Assembly: GCF_027942865.1 (NCBI RefSeq)
Contig: NC_134509.1
Coordinates: 24,362,697 to 24,426,696, forward strand
DNA: 64,000 nt
Direction: 5' to 3'
Origin: Odontesthes bonariensis
Taxonomy: Eukaryota > Chordata > Actinopteri > Atheriniformes > Atherinopsidae
Below are positions 27,801 through 37,127 of this stretch, piece by piece. Both the position numbers and the translations under genes were made by a program. The number at the start of each line of letters is the position of its first letter. The first letter of the stretch is position 1. A model generated the notes under the pieces. It was given only the letters and a program-made list of their open reading frames with translations. It did no database searches and was not told where the DNA came from.

Positions 27801-30800
27801 AAGATGAGTAGTGGACGAACAGCATTTAAAACAGATTCCTTGATCCCTCAAGTAAGCCTTGCGTTCTTCGATTGTTTTTAGCCTGAAGCCACGGCACTTC
27901 TTTAAGGGGTGAGGTTTGTTGTGGATCGGGCAATGCTTGGCCACATCATCTTTAAGCTGTGCTTCGTTTTATATAACTCCAGAGGAGACTTTGGTCTTGT
28001 CCACTGAGACTGGGGTTCTGAAATTTATGTGACGTGAGTTTGGATTTTCTGTCACAGAGCTGCTTCCAAAAAAAGGCAAAGCTGGGATTGTTTCTTGTTT
28101 TGGCTTGGTAGCAAATGAAGGAGGTGAAAAAGGAGAAGGGGGGGTAACCAACCTTATAGCCCTCTTTATACTTTGACCCTTGAGTGATCCATTTTTATTG
28201 CAGGTTGTATGGCAACTTTTCCAGAATGAGTTTAATGCCACGAGCAGTGTCCAAGTATGCCAAGCCGGGTAAGTAGCCATCCTATTTTGCTAAGAGTAGC
28301 TCCATTAGTAGATCCCCAAGCTCTCTTAACTTGCGATTATCTTTGTTTGTGATTTTAGGTAAGTTGTCCAATTTCTTGAAGAGAGCACTTTCTATGACTT
28401 CTGGAGCACCATAATATTCATCCAGTCTGTCCCAGGTCATTTTAAGTGCAATGTTTGGGTTGTCAATATGAACTGCTCTTAGGCGTTTGACATATCCAGA
28501 AGACTCCTTACCAAGCCATTTTGAGATTAAATCCAACTGTTCACTGGCAGTGAGATCCAAATCCTTGATGGTGTTTGAGAAGGCAGATTTCCATAGACTA
28601 TGGACGATCATCAAAGTGCGATAACCCAGTGCTCACAAGCTCTTTGCATGCCAAGTATTTTGCCATGTTCATCATTACTGAAGACTCTGGTGGGTTCGTG
28701 TGTGAGGTGTCAGAATACTGTGGAAAAGTTAACTTGGTATTTGGCTGAAGTGTGTTGCACTTTGGTTCTTGTAACTGTGCTTCATTTTGAACTTGAAAGT
28801 GGTCTTCTCTAGCTAGCTGTGCTGGTGTAGTCGAGATGTGAGCAGTCCGATATGGGTTAGATGCTTCTGAACTTGGTTGTGGCTGGAATGGTGGGGGCCA
28901 GCAGTCTTTCACAATGTACTCGTCTTTATTAGTGTGGTTGCGAAGTATTCTCAATGGGGTACTCTGATATCAGGGACATATGGACGGATTCAGTGCATTG
29001 GTTAAGCTGCATAGTTTGGTTTTTGATGTAGTCACTTACACGCTCATGTGTCTTCTGTACCACATTCGGGAGGCTTTTCCAACTATGGTGTTCTTCGGTC
29101 TCTAATGGCGCTTTTCCACTAGCTCGGCACGGCTCGGTTTGGTTGTGTTTCCATTACAAACGAGTATACTTCGTGCCTCCTCAACGTGGGCAGGGTTGTC
29201 GTAACACGGCTGCGCGTGTTTCTGCTCACCCTGTGGCTTTTTGTCGCACAGAAGGCAAGAGAAGAGAGCCAGAGAAGACTCCTGGCCGCCAGACAAAACA
29301 GTATTGAAAAGTACCGGAGAGTTTTGTTACGAGCTTCAAAAAGACGACGTTTGGAGGTAAGCTAACGGTTGCTAAGGCTAGCTTTTATTATCCGCGTTAT
29401 GACGCTTCCAGTGACGACACTCATCGCCCAATCAGTGGAAGGCAGTCGGCTGACATCACGTTTTAGTAACACTTCGGCCCGCTTGGAACCAGGGCTGAGG
29501 TGATACGGAAAATCGTCCCGGTTGCAGGTACAGCGTGCTAATGGAAACACGCAATAGCCGAGCCAAAGTGAGCTAGTGGAAAAGCGCCATAATTCTGCTG
29601 CTGCTTCCAAAACCTCAGCTTGGGCAATAACAGCTGCAGCTTATTTTTCAAGATTCAGTGCTTCAAGGTTGGCTTCTAGTCTTGCTTTATCAACTTTTAT
29701 GCTGATCTCTCTCTGGGCGAATGAAACACGAGCACGAGCCGCTTCTGCTTTGGCCCTAGCGCGTGCTGCTGCAGCACTGACTGATGATGCACTTGAGCAT
29801 TTTGATCTTGAACATCTTTTACTGCTTTTAACTGACACTCCATCTTGAGGAGGCTTCAGGTCTTTCTGTCTTGCACCTTCGGTGTGTGCTTCATTCTTAT
29901 CTGTTGATGTAGCTGCTTTACTGCTGTTCAGCCAGCTGCAAACCGTCTTTTTACTATTCTGCTCTCCTTGTGTGTGTCTAACACAATTTAGCAGTAAGCC
30001 TAACTCCAGTCGAATGAATATGTGAGTCAGGTTTTAGCTTCCTTAGCTCCACTTTAATTTGATGAAGCACATACACATTTTAACATGGAGTAAAACTGTA
30101 GGACAGAAATAAAATTGCTCCTTTTAGTTTAGCATCATTAGAAAAAGTCAAACAAAAAATCAGAATGCCATGTTTACTTTAAACAAACTAATATGAACCC
30201 ATAGGCATCATATTGAAATCAAACTTCACATTTACTGTAAAGATTCTCCACAAATAAAGCTTAAATAAATTATACTCCTGAATATTAAATCAAAACTTAC
30301 AGACGGTGGTGTCGATGGCATAAACAAAAGGCAGATTGCAGTGGATGAACTTCTTCACATGTGGCTGACTGAAAACTAAAGAAGATTGCACACTTCCTGT
30401 TTCATACCCAAGCTGACCTTCAAAATAAAGGTCTGGATAGACTGAGACTAAATTAACATTAAACACCTATCTCACAACAAATTAAAGGGCAGAACACTTC
30501 ACTTTAACTGATCTTACCGAATGAGGATGTATTCTCATGTTTACAACAAACTAAATATTTCTAGTCTCATAATTTATTGATCAGTAAAGTGATAATAAAT
30601 GAAAATTGGAAGAAAAAAAAACTTAAGAGATACGGTTATAGTATAGTTATTCACACTCAGTCTTGTGTCATTTTAACACAATTTAGTAAGACAGTATGAA
30701 AATTTGTGAGCGTCACTTTGAATGATGCAGCTGTAAGGAATCCTGGGATGATGTTATCTCCCTCCTATTCACAGAAAATGGTTTTGTGTTTCCTGTGCTA

Positions 30801-33800
30801 AAATAGGTTATAGGAGGAGTTTGAAACCGCATACCTGCACAACATGGAATAAAAAGTTGCTCCTGCATTCAGAACTAAAGTGAATCAATTCTAAGTAAAA
30901 AAACGGACAAACCTTCAATTGTACCCAACATTACCTCCTCGGCAGATGTAATGATATAAAAGCATCGAAGCTTCATTCCTTAGATTTAGAGTATTTAACC
31001 AATTCTTGTCAAGGCTGCCACCCAGATTCATCTGGGTCAGCAAACTTCCTAACCAAAAAAACGAAGTGAGAACCAAACAACTTATTTAGTTTATCTCCAG
31101 TTTGTTCAGTTTGTTCATTTTCTCTTCAACACCTCACCATCCTTTTTAGTCAGAACAACGGATGAGAGCAGGAGGCACACATTAGAGAAAATGAGAATAA
31201 GCTAAAGACAGATGCTGTACAAGGTCAGAGGGGAAGCAGAAGTGAGTATTGCTTTACATTTTAAAAGAAATGCTTAACTTGCCTCAACACCTCAAAGGTA
31301 AAGCGAAAATGGGAAGACAGAAAAAAACAAGCAAGGAGAGCAGCAGGTCAGAGTTTCACTTTCACAAAGCCACCCCAAAAACCTTATTTATGACGAGAAA
31401 GAATAAAGAACATCCTCTCCCCTAAAAGGCCGTAAGCGTTAATGTTTATCATTCAAGCCTCAAAGTTACTTAAAAGCCCAACTATGAATTGAAACTGCCT
31501 TCAATATGTCACATATCAGTAAATCTGACCACACACAACATGGAGATATTATGTCTGTAGAAATAAATCTACAGGGATTGGCTGATTCCAGGTCAGCGTG
31601 GTGTGCAGCCAGAGTCTCTGAGTTAATTTGGGCCAACGTAACAAATATAGCAAACAGGCCAGTGACATAAACTGGTCTTTAAAACCAGTTACACATCAAC
31701 AGTCTGTCGCCTCGGTGCTGCGTTCTGTGGCTACAGCTCACACTCCTGTCGTCAGACGAGGATAAACTCTGCTTTACTGATAATATTCACACACACTCAA
31801 AACGCCGTGGACACTCCATGCATTCGGTCTGTTGTTGATGGAGCACAAAGGACAGCGAGTTCAGACAGCCCTCAGGCCAGCTCATCCATTAAAGTGCATC
31901 TACAGTGTCATGTGACAGTCAATAGCCAGTGTTACCCGCAGGACAGGGACTAAGCTCTGGTGCACAACTCACATCCACAGCCAGCATGTAGCTGGTAGTA
32001 GAGTTCAAGGTCTGGGCAGGTGGGTGAATCACATCAGACATAATGTCTCGGATCCACTTTGTCGACTGATCTCAGCCACACTAACATAAATGTTCAAACT
32101 AATATTAATAGCAGTGATTTGTTGAACCTCACTAATGTATAAATCTAATTTTACCTCAAAGATGAATTTTAAACGGTGATTAAAACAGAAATTTGTTATT
32201 AAATATGATACAATTATCATTAAACAATTATACTGAAAACTGGACCACCATAATGAATTACTGCCCAGTCCTGACCGCTGTAATCTTTTAAAACCAGCTG
32301 TAAGAAAATATATCTTTGTTAGGACTTTCGGACATCTCAGAAGCCATGGTTAATAGTTGGTTACGTAATGTTGAGACAAAAGTAAAAATGATCACATACT
32401 CTTAAGAATTATACAAGTTTTTGTCAGTATAATTATACATGTACATTTCTCAGCGTATTCAAAGTCAATCTGGATTTCTTAATGGAAAACTGCAGGTTCT
32501 GTCTGTATGAGTGCTGAGTTTTCAGATCAATATGCACTCAGAAAGTTTTACCACACTTGTTGCTTACTCTTAACAGAAAATCCAACATATTTACTGTACT
32601 TTTGTTCACACGAAAACTTTTGTCTTTTCTAGTTGCAGGTGGAGCCTTCACCAGAGCCGACAGTTGAGCTTCTTCCTCGCCTGTGTCACCTGGTGAAGGG
32701 GGTGCACGGCTATGGCTTCAACCTGTACAGCGATAAGAAAAAGGGTGTACAGTTTGTGCGTACCGTGGACCCCGACTCAGCTGCTGAGAGAGCAGGCGTC
32801 CGGGCTGGAGACAGAGTATTGGAGGTATAATTAAAAGACCTAAATCAGCAATAACTCTTTGATTTACTCAAGATGTAATGTTACGTATCAGAGATTTCAT
32901 TTGATTTTTAATTCAGGCTTTCAACACATTCCAAAGGAAGGACTTTGTAATGTTGTCATTCCTTCTCACAACACTTAAAAATGCTCTAACAGGGTGGATA
33001 CCAATGAATGAAGTTTCTCCAGTGTTATTTTGTCATGTCTAAAGGTGTGCAACACTACAGGGTTGTCATTATTGCATTTTTCATTTCTCCACACATTCTT
33101 TATTAGGGACAGTACAGGCCTACAGGCAGGCCAGTTCAGTAATCATATCCTCTTCTTCCTCTGTATTCTTCCTTATTCCACAGCTATGCTTTTGTAATGT
33201 GTGCTGAATGTGGTTTTGTGTTGTCTTGCTGAAAAATGCATGGATTTCTCTTTCCTGAAGGTAGCATATTTAGCATATTCTGCTCTAAAATCTCTATCAC
33301 GTTTTCTGCAAGTGTAAATGAGCTTTGACAAAGAGCACTGATAATAGTCTGGATGGTCCTTTTCATCTTTGTATGTCATTCATTTCTTCCAAAAAAGACA
33401 CTGAATACTGATGGCTCTGACCACAGTAAACATTTCCATGGTGGGATGGTACATCCCAGATACTACAGAGTCCAGTTTTAAGTGACATTTGTGAATGGAA
33501 CGCCATATTGTAGTGCTTGACAAAGGTTTTCCACCTGCTCTTGGGGTTAAATCAGCTTTTGATGAATGATGGTTCTTGATACAGTGCCATTTGGAGGATT
33601 GGAGATTACACTAGTCTAGCTAAGGCTTGCAGCCCTGCACTTTACATGCTTAAATCCTCTAGCCTCCCCGAATAGTTTATATATTATTCTCTGTAAAAGG
33701 ATTAATATGCAAATCCTTTCCAATCTTTCTTTGAGGAATATTGATTCCAAACATTTCAGTGATTTTTTTTTCATGCATTTTTTGACAAACTGGAGATACA

Positions 33801-35261
33801 TATTAGCTCCTTAAAGACTGCATTTTGTGGAGGCCTCTTTTGTACCAGATAATGTTTAAAGTCATATGTTGACATAATCTTTTTAAAATAACTTTTTTTT
33901 ACCTGATTTCCCTAAATTGGCCTCATCCCAACTTTTTTGTAATGTTTTGAAGAATCTGGTGTATATTAACAATAAATTTTTCAATTTCACTCCTGCAGCT
34001 ACACATTGCTGATATTCACAAATGTTTCTCTGTTGATCGCTCTTTTTGATTGTCCTCCCTATGTTGGGCTTCTTTGCATTGGTTGATATTACTTGAAAAA
34101 AATGGAAATGCTATAGGGGGCAAGTCTTAAACTACTGCAGCTTTCTGGATTAATCAGCTCTGTGTACTGATTTGACTCCTTATTGGATTAAAGCAAATTA
34201 GTCACACTCAGTGTAGATGAGAAAAGGGTGTTGTGTTTTAGAAGATAGAAAGGGGTTCTAAGCTCCCGTACAATTTTTCCTGTATGTTTGGTAGCAGAAG
34301 TGAGACTTTGTTTCCATTTCCATCTGCATGAGGTGAAGAGTTAATGAGGTGTAGAGGAAGAGTTTGGAGACAGGAAAGGAATTCATGCAAATCACTTCCC
34401 TCTTAAATCACAGACTTTATCTGTTTTGATCTTTTCAACAATACGCAATGGTCACTTTTGTCTTCGTCATCTTAACTTTCCTACACTGCTTTGTCTTCTC
34501 TGATGTTTCCTTCTTTTCGTCTTAGGTAAATGAAGTGACAACAAGGGACTTGAGGCACTCAGAGGTGGTGGCGCTCATCAGAGCAGGAGGGGAGGAAGCC
34601 CGCCTCCTGCTGGTCGACCCGGAGACGGATGAGCTCTTCCTCAGACTGGGAATCACTCCAACCAGCAGCCATATCAAAGGTCAAACAGCACACATGCTCT
34701 AAGACACAAAGCTTTCTACACTCCAAGAGGGAGTGCTTAAGTTTTTCTGCTTGCTATCATCACAGAGGTCTATGTGGATGACACACATACAGAAAGCACC
34801 TGGCCCACCCCGTCTCCGACCATTGAACTCCCCGCTACAGATGCACCAATCATAAACGTCACTCTGACAGACTCTCCAATCACAAACTTGTCCCCAAAAT
34901 CCCGGGCCAATGGGAGCTCAGCATCCCAGTCTTCCAGAAGCTCCACCACCCAGTCAGAGCTCAGCAGCTCAGACATGAGCTTCCAGGTAAGAGAAGAATG
35001 ACGTGAGAGGCAGGCAAAGCAGATAATGAACAGTCAGATAATGAGCAGGGGCTGTGTGTGCACATGAATCTTGACTGTTTGCATGTACCATAGGTTCCCG
35101 ACGAGGACGATAGACGTATTTCAGATCCTTTCGTGGACTGTGGCCTGCGCCTGAGTCCCACAGCAGCTCAAGCTAAACAAAAGGTCCTCGCTACCCGCAA
35201 TAAGAAGAGAGCACCGCCTATGGACTGGAGCAAGAAACAAGAGCTGTTCAGCAACTTCTGA
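18877..35261 (+). CDS. nherf2: Na+/H+ exchange regulatory cofactor NHERF2 (two-PDZ scaffold)
   Basis: A scaffold that tethers membrane transporters and receptors (NHE3 and others) to ezrin/radixin/moesin at the apical cortex. Six coding exons: 18877-19083, 19389-19706, 32633-32824, 34526-34679, 34766-34986, 35094-35261. They join in frame to 419 residues (human 337). PDZ1 has its carboxylate-binding GYGF at residues 18-21; PDZ2 has GYGF at 201-204. The C-terminal ERM-binding tail [13 protein letters not shown] (407-419) is intact and diagnostic. The Ser/Pro-rich linker after PDZ1 is longer than in human. I call NHERF2 rather than NHERF1 because of the neighbours nthl1 and tsc2. The acceptor of exon 3 is doubled (TAG, then CAG six bases later, both in frame), so the start of that exon could be 32639. 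Intron 2 is 12.9 kb and mostly transposon. Confidence 0.95.
19707..21220. other. nherf2 intron 2, part left of the BEL element
   Basis: No coding exon seen. The segment from about 19720 to 20080 has the look of a fish interspersed repeat (symmetrical TACTCCGGAGTA near its start and a run of short GAGCTGGGAGCTTC-type repeats near its end), but I cannot name it or set its ends. Confidence 0.35.
21221..21743 (-). repeat. 3' LTR of the BEL/Pao element
   Basis: 523 bp, matching the right-hand LTR. It follows the DUF5641-like C-terminus and a purine-rich tract on the minus strand. Confidence 0.9.
21808..23104 (-). pseudogene. BEL/Pao integrase and DUF5641-like C-terminus
   Basis: 21981-23102 encodes an integrase: an HxxH-type start ([10 protein letters not shown]), a C-x2-C pair ([10 protein letters not shown]), the core (GLDVFGPW, then HSDCGTNF) and the catalytic-Glu region ([15 protein letters not shown]). 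The frame then shifts to 21808-22284, which has the DUF5641-like end ([22 protein letters not shown]). It is close to full length but frameshifted near the end. Confidence 0.85.
23105..23350 (-). mobile_element. Short retroposed repeat with (AAT)n tail, inserted in the BEL element
   Basis: A 246-bp non-coding insert flanked by the 7-bp duplication GACAACT (23098-23104 and 23351-23357). On the plus strand it begins with AAT repeats, then ACATTTTATTTATAACGC, which is the inverted 3' end of a common fish non-LTR or SINE-like repeat. It splits the BEL frame between RNase H and integrase. A related repeat lies at 61477-61960. Confidence 0.75.
23358..24315 (-). pseudogene. BEL/Pao pol, middle part: RT end and RNase H (peptidase A17-like region)
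   Basis: Downstream of the LINE insertion the BEL frame resumes ([20 protein letters not shown], then [19 protein letters not shown], an RNase H-like segment with its Asp). The frame at 23664-24329 then shifts to that at 23464-23724. The sequence joins across the LINE insertion without loss, showing it was whole when hit. Confidence 0.8.
24316..25916 (-). mobile_element. 5'-truncated RTE/Rex3-like LINE inserted in the BEL pol gene
   Basis: A clean insertion flanked by the 10-bp duplication AAGGACACCA (24306-24315 and 25917-25926). On the minus strand it starts within the reverse transcriptase ([35 protein letters not shown]), has one in-frame TAG at 25541-25539, and stays open to 24333 with [23 protein letters not shown] and a long C-terminal part ([11 protein letters not shown]). 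It ends in a GGAT-type tetranucleotide tail (TCCA repeats at 24316-24332 on the plus strand). This agrees with Rex3-type RTE elements of teleosts, though the exact family name is my judgement. It is read in the same direction as its BEL host. Confidence 0.88.
25927..27950 (-). pseudogene. BEL/Pao pol, 5' part: zinc knuckle, aspartic protease, start of RT
   Basis: 27690-27944 encodes a Cys-rich knuckle region ([13 protein letters not shown], then [17 protein letters not shown]). 26399-27772 is one long frame with a DUF1758-type retropepsin region ([12 protein letters not shown]) followed by linker and the beginning of the BEL reverse transcriptase ([19 protein letters not shown]). It ends in a stop just after MADIE. 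Further RT sequence follows in other frames down to the LINE insertion at 25916. Confidence 0.8.
28282..29950 (-). pseudogene. BEL/Pao gag region, broken
   Basis: The N-terminal part (about 29605-29950) encodes an Ala/Arg/Glu-rich helix ([19 protein letters not shown]) typical of BEL gag. A 485-bp DNA transposon then interrupts it. The next parts, 28598-28954 and 28282-28614, are in different frames. The latter has the DUF1759-like segment [19 protein letters not shown]. Gag proteins package element RNA; this one is no longer a single open frame. Confidence 0.75.
29106..29590. mobile_element. Terminal-inverted-repeat DNA transposon (MITE) in BEL gag
   Basis: The inverted ends TGGCGCTTTTCCACTAGCTC (29106-29125) and GAGCTAGTGGAAAAGCGCCA (29571-29590) are perfect complements. 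TAA flanks both sides (29103-29105 and 29591-29593), a 3-bp duplication as made by PIF/Harbinger transposases. There is no transposase frame. Confidence 0.85.
29955..30496 (-). repeat. 5' LTR of the BEL/Pao element
   Basis: 542 bp, nearly identical to 21221-21743, with one extra block of about 20 bp near 30225-30244. It is 5' because the coding region reads leftward from it. Confidence 0.9.
30502..32632. other. nherf2 intron 2, part right of the BEL element
   Basis: No coding exon and no repeat I could name. AT-rich intronic DNA runs to the polypyrimidine tract (TTTGTCTTTTCTAG) before exon 3. Confidence 0.5.
33040..33900. mobile_element. Degenerate DNA-transposon-like repeat in nherf2 intron 3
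   Basis: The stretch with AGGGACAGTACAGGCC, GTCTTGCTGAAAAATGC and similar phrases resembles a decayed DNA transposon seen widely in teleost genomes. Short broken frames on the minus strand (33173-33379) would come from it. Ends and family are uncertain. Confidence 0.4.
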
Positions 35262-36385
35262 CCCAAGAAGAAGACAAGTACCACGCTACTCGCACCATAC
35301 TCCCATCTTGCAGAGACTTGCAAAATTAAATTAGTACATTTCCAAAGAAGAGGGAAAAAGAGGTTAAAACTTTTGTACTGGAGCTGCACATTGAAAATTA
35401 AAAGAAAATATCAAATAGTATTCTCTAGGTGTCTGCTTTACAGAATCTGCAAGAACAAAACATGCTCTTTGTAGGTGGAATAAACAATGATTGCCAGAGC
35501 ATTTAATGAGAGCTTTAGTGTGCTTGGAGCTGGGACAGAGTCATTTTATGGCACTTTCAGGTGCTCTGAGATGAAACTAGACTTCTGCACCTCTTGTTGG
35601 CTCTCTTGTCAAGCTTGATAAAGTCTAGAAAACATGTTCATATTCTACAAATGCAGAGACACATCCCCTCAGATGGTGGAAAACCTGATTCATCACATGA
35701 ATCCTGGAGGAAAAGTGGCTATCCCTCCAATATCAGCAACCACCTGCTGTGCACAGAAACCCAATACAAGGAGGGTTATCAAAAAAAGCATCGAAAGGAG
35801 AAACGTGTGAATATAAGATGCAAGCTGTAGAACTGGAGTTGCATTTAATAGCTACTGTATTCTGAGCTCGGTGATCTTCTTCTGAACCAGTGAGCTGCTA
35901 ATTTAATTTTCCTGTGATATCTAAATGTTTTGTTGGTGTTGGTCTTGCTGTGTAGGTAGATCTATGATGAAAGGAGGTGATAAGAAATGACAGCATGTGG
36001 AATGGTGTGAATAATAGCTGCTGCTGTTTATGTGGCATTAAGCCTGTAATCAGCTTGTAGGAGGTGCTGCAGGAGGGAGGGGTCAGTTTTTTTTGGTTGT
36101 TTTTTGCCTTGTCTCAACTTCTGCCTACTTCTGAGTTTTAAATTATTGTCATTTCCGACTGACTGCGTCTGTGAACTGCTATTACGTTGCCTGATTTGTT
36201 TTTGTAGCAGATAAGCTTTTCTGCTATATGTGTAGATTTAATTTCTTATAAATCGCATCTTAATATTTTAACTTTCAGAGTCCTGAAATAGTTATCTACT
36301 GTATGTATTTACTTTTTTTTCTTAGATTAAATACTATATAATTGTTAATGTAAATACAGAGCAAATGGATGAGGCTAAGTTATAA

Positions 36386-36391
36386 AATAAA
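36386..36391 (+). terminator. Candidate nherf2 polyadenylation signal
   Basis: AATAAA about 1.1 kb after the nherf2 stop codon. An earlier AATAAA at 35479-35484 is an alternative. Which is used cannot be told from sequence. Confidence 0.35.
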
Positions 36392-37025
36392 TAATGTTTA
36401 ATCACCTCAGTGCTTCTCATAGATGTTCTACAGTGATTTCTGGGATATATCTAAAGTCCCCCTAAAGTATTTAACCTTAACACAGATAATCTTTTTATGT
36501 TACATATCATGAGTAAAATCATCCATCAGTGCAATGATTGAGGACTTTTCTGTCAGGCCGTATGTTCTACGTGGACTATTTGGAGACAGGAGCAGAAACC
36601 AGTCCTTATGGCAGATTTAATTTGCATGAGCTTTAAAGAGCTGTAATGAGAAGTTAGTACAGGTTAGATGGAGAGCACAGCAGAAGTAAGGCCAAGCAAG
36701 GAGCCATATAACATGGTGAGCCATGGGAGGTGGCCAGAAGCTTGCTCGCTATCCGTGGACGCCGCTAATTAATTAAGCACCGGGTTGGATAGGGCCAGGA
36801 ACTAAGCTAGCGTGGGAGCTGGAAGAGAGAATTCTCGGCCAGGCAGCAAGCCAAGCACATGCTAAATCTGGGAGCACATGGCCAGATAGGCCTGGGAACA
36901 GGCCAGCTTCTGAAGAGTGAGCTTCCACTCGAGTGCCGCTGGTTCTTACTTGGCCTTGCTTCCATCCTGTGCAACCAGTCCTTGGAACTGAACTGCTTCT
37001 GGAAGCACCAGACTTGCTAGCAGTT

Positions 37026-37127
37026 ATGAGTTAGACCAGATCCTGGTCTAACTCATGAAAATTAGCATCACACAAGGTTGTATTCATATGAAAGTATATC
37101 TATAGTTCCATGTGAATACAACCTTGT
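37026..37127. repeat. Two adjacent inverted-repeat hairpins
   Basis: 37026-37056 is a perfect 14-bp stem (ATGAGTTAGACCAG) around a 3-base loop. 37072-37090 pairs with 37109-37127 as a 19-bp stem (ACAAGGTTGTATTCATATG) with one G-U-type pair and an 18-base loop. They lie in the nherf2-tnpo2 interval. No transposon could be named. Confidence 0.6.

Larger units (their letters stand above)
21221..30496 (-). mobile_element. BEL/Pao LTR retrotransposon with three nested insertions
   Basis: Two LTRs (21221-21743 and 29955-30496) in the same orientation flank gag-pol remnants read on the minus strand. The host duplication is the 5-bp CTTCA at 21216-21220 and 30497-30501, the size usual for BEL/Pao. 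On the minus strand each LTR starts TGTTCTG and ends CAGAATA. A purine-rich tract (GGCGGAGAG) precedes the 3' LTR. Domain order is BEL-like: gag with an Ala/Arg-rich helix, CCHC knuckle, DUF1758-type protease, reverse transcriptase, RNase H, integrase and DUF5641-like tail. Without its insertions (23105-23350, 24316-25916, 29106-29590) and their duplications the element is about 6.9 kb. The LTRs differ by roughly ten substitutions and one indel of about 20 bp, so it is not brand new. Frameshifts and stops break the coding region. It lies antisense in nherf2 intron 2. Confidence 0.93.

Noticed and set aside
21221-30496. Endogenous retrovirus
   Set aside because: Domain order, the DUF1758/DUF5641-type regions, the 5-bp duplication and the lack of any envelope-like frame fit a BEL/Pao retrotransposon and not a vertebrate retrovirus.
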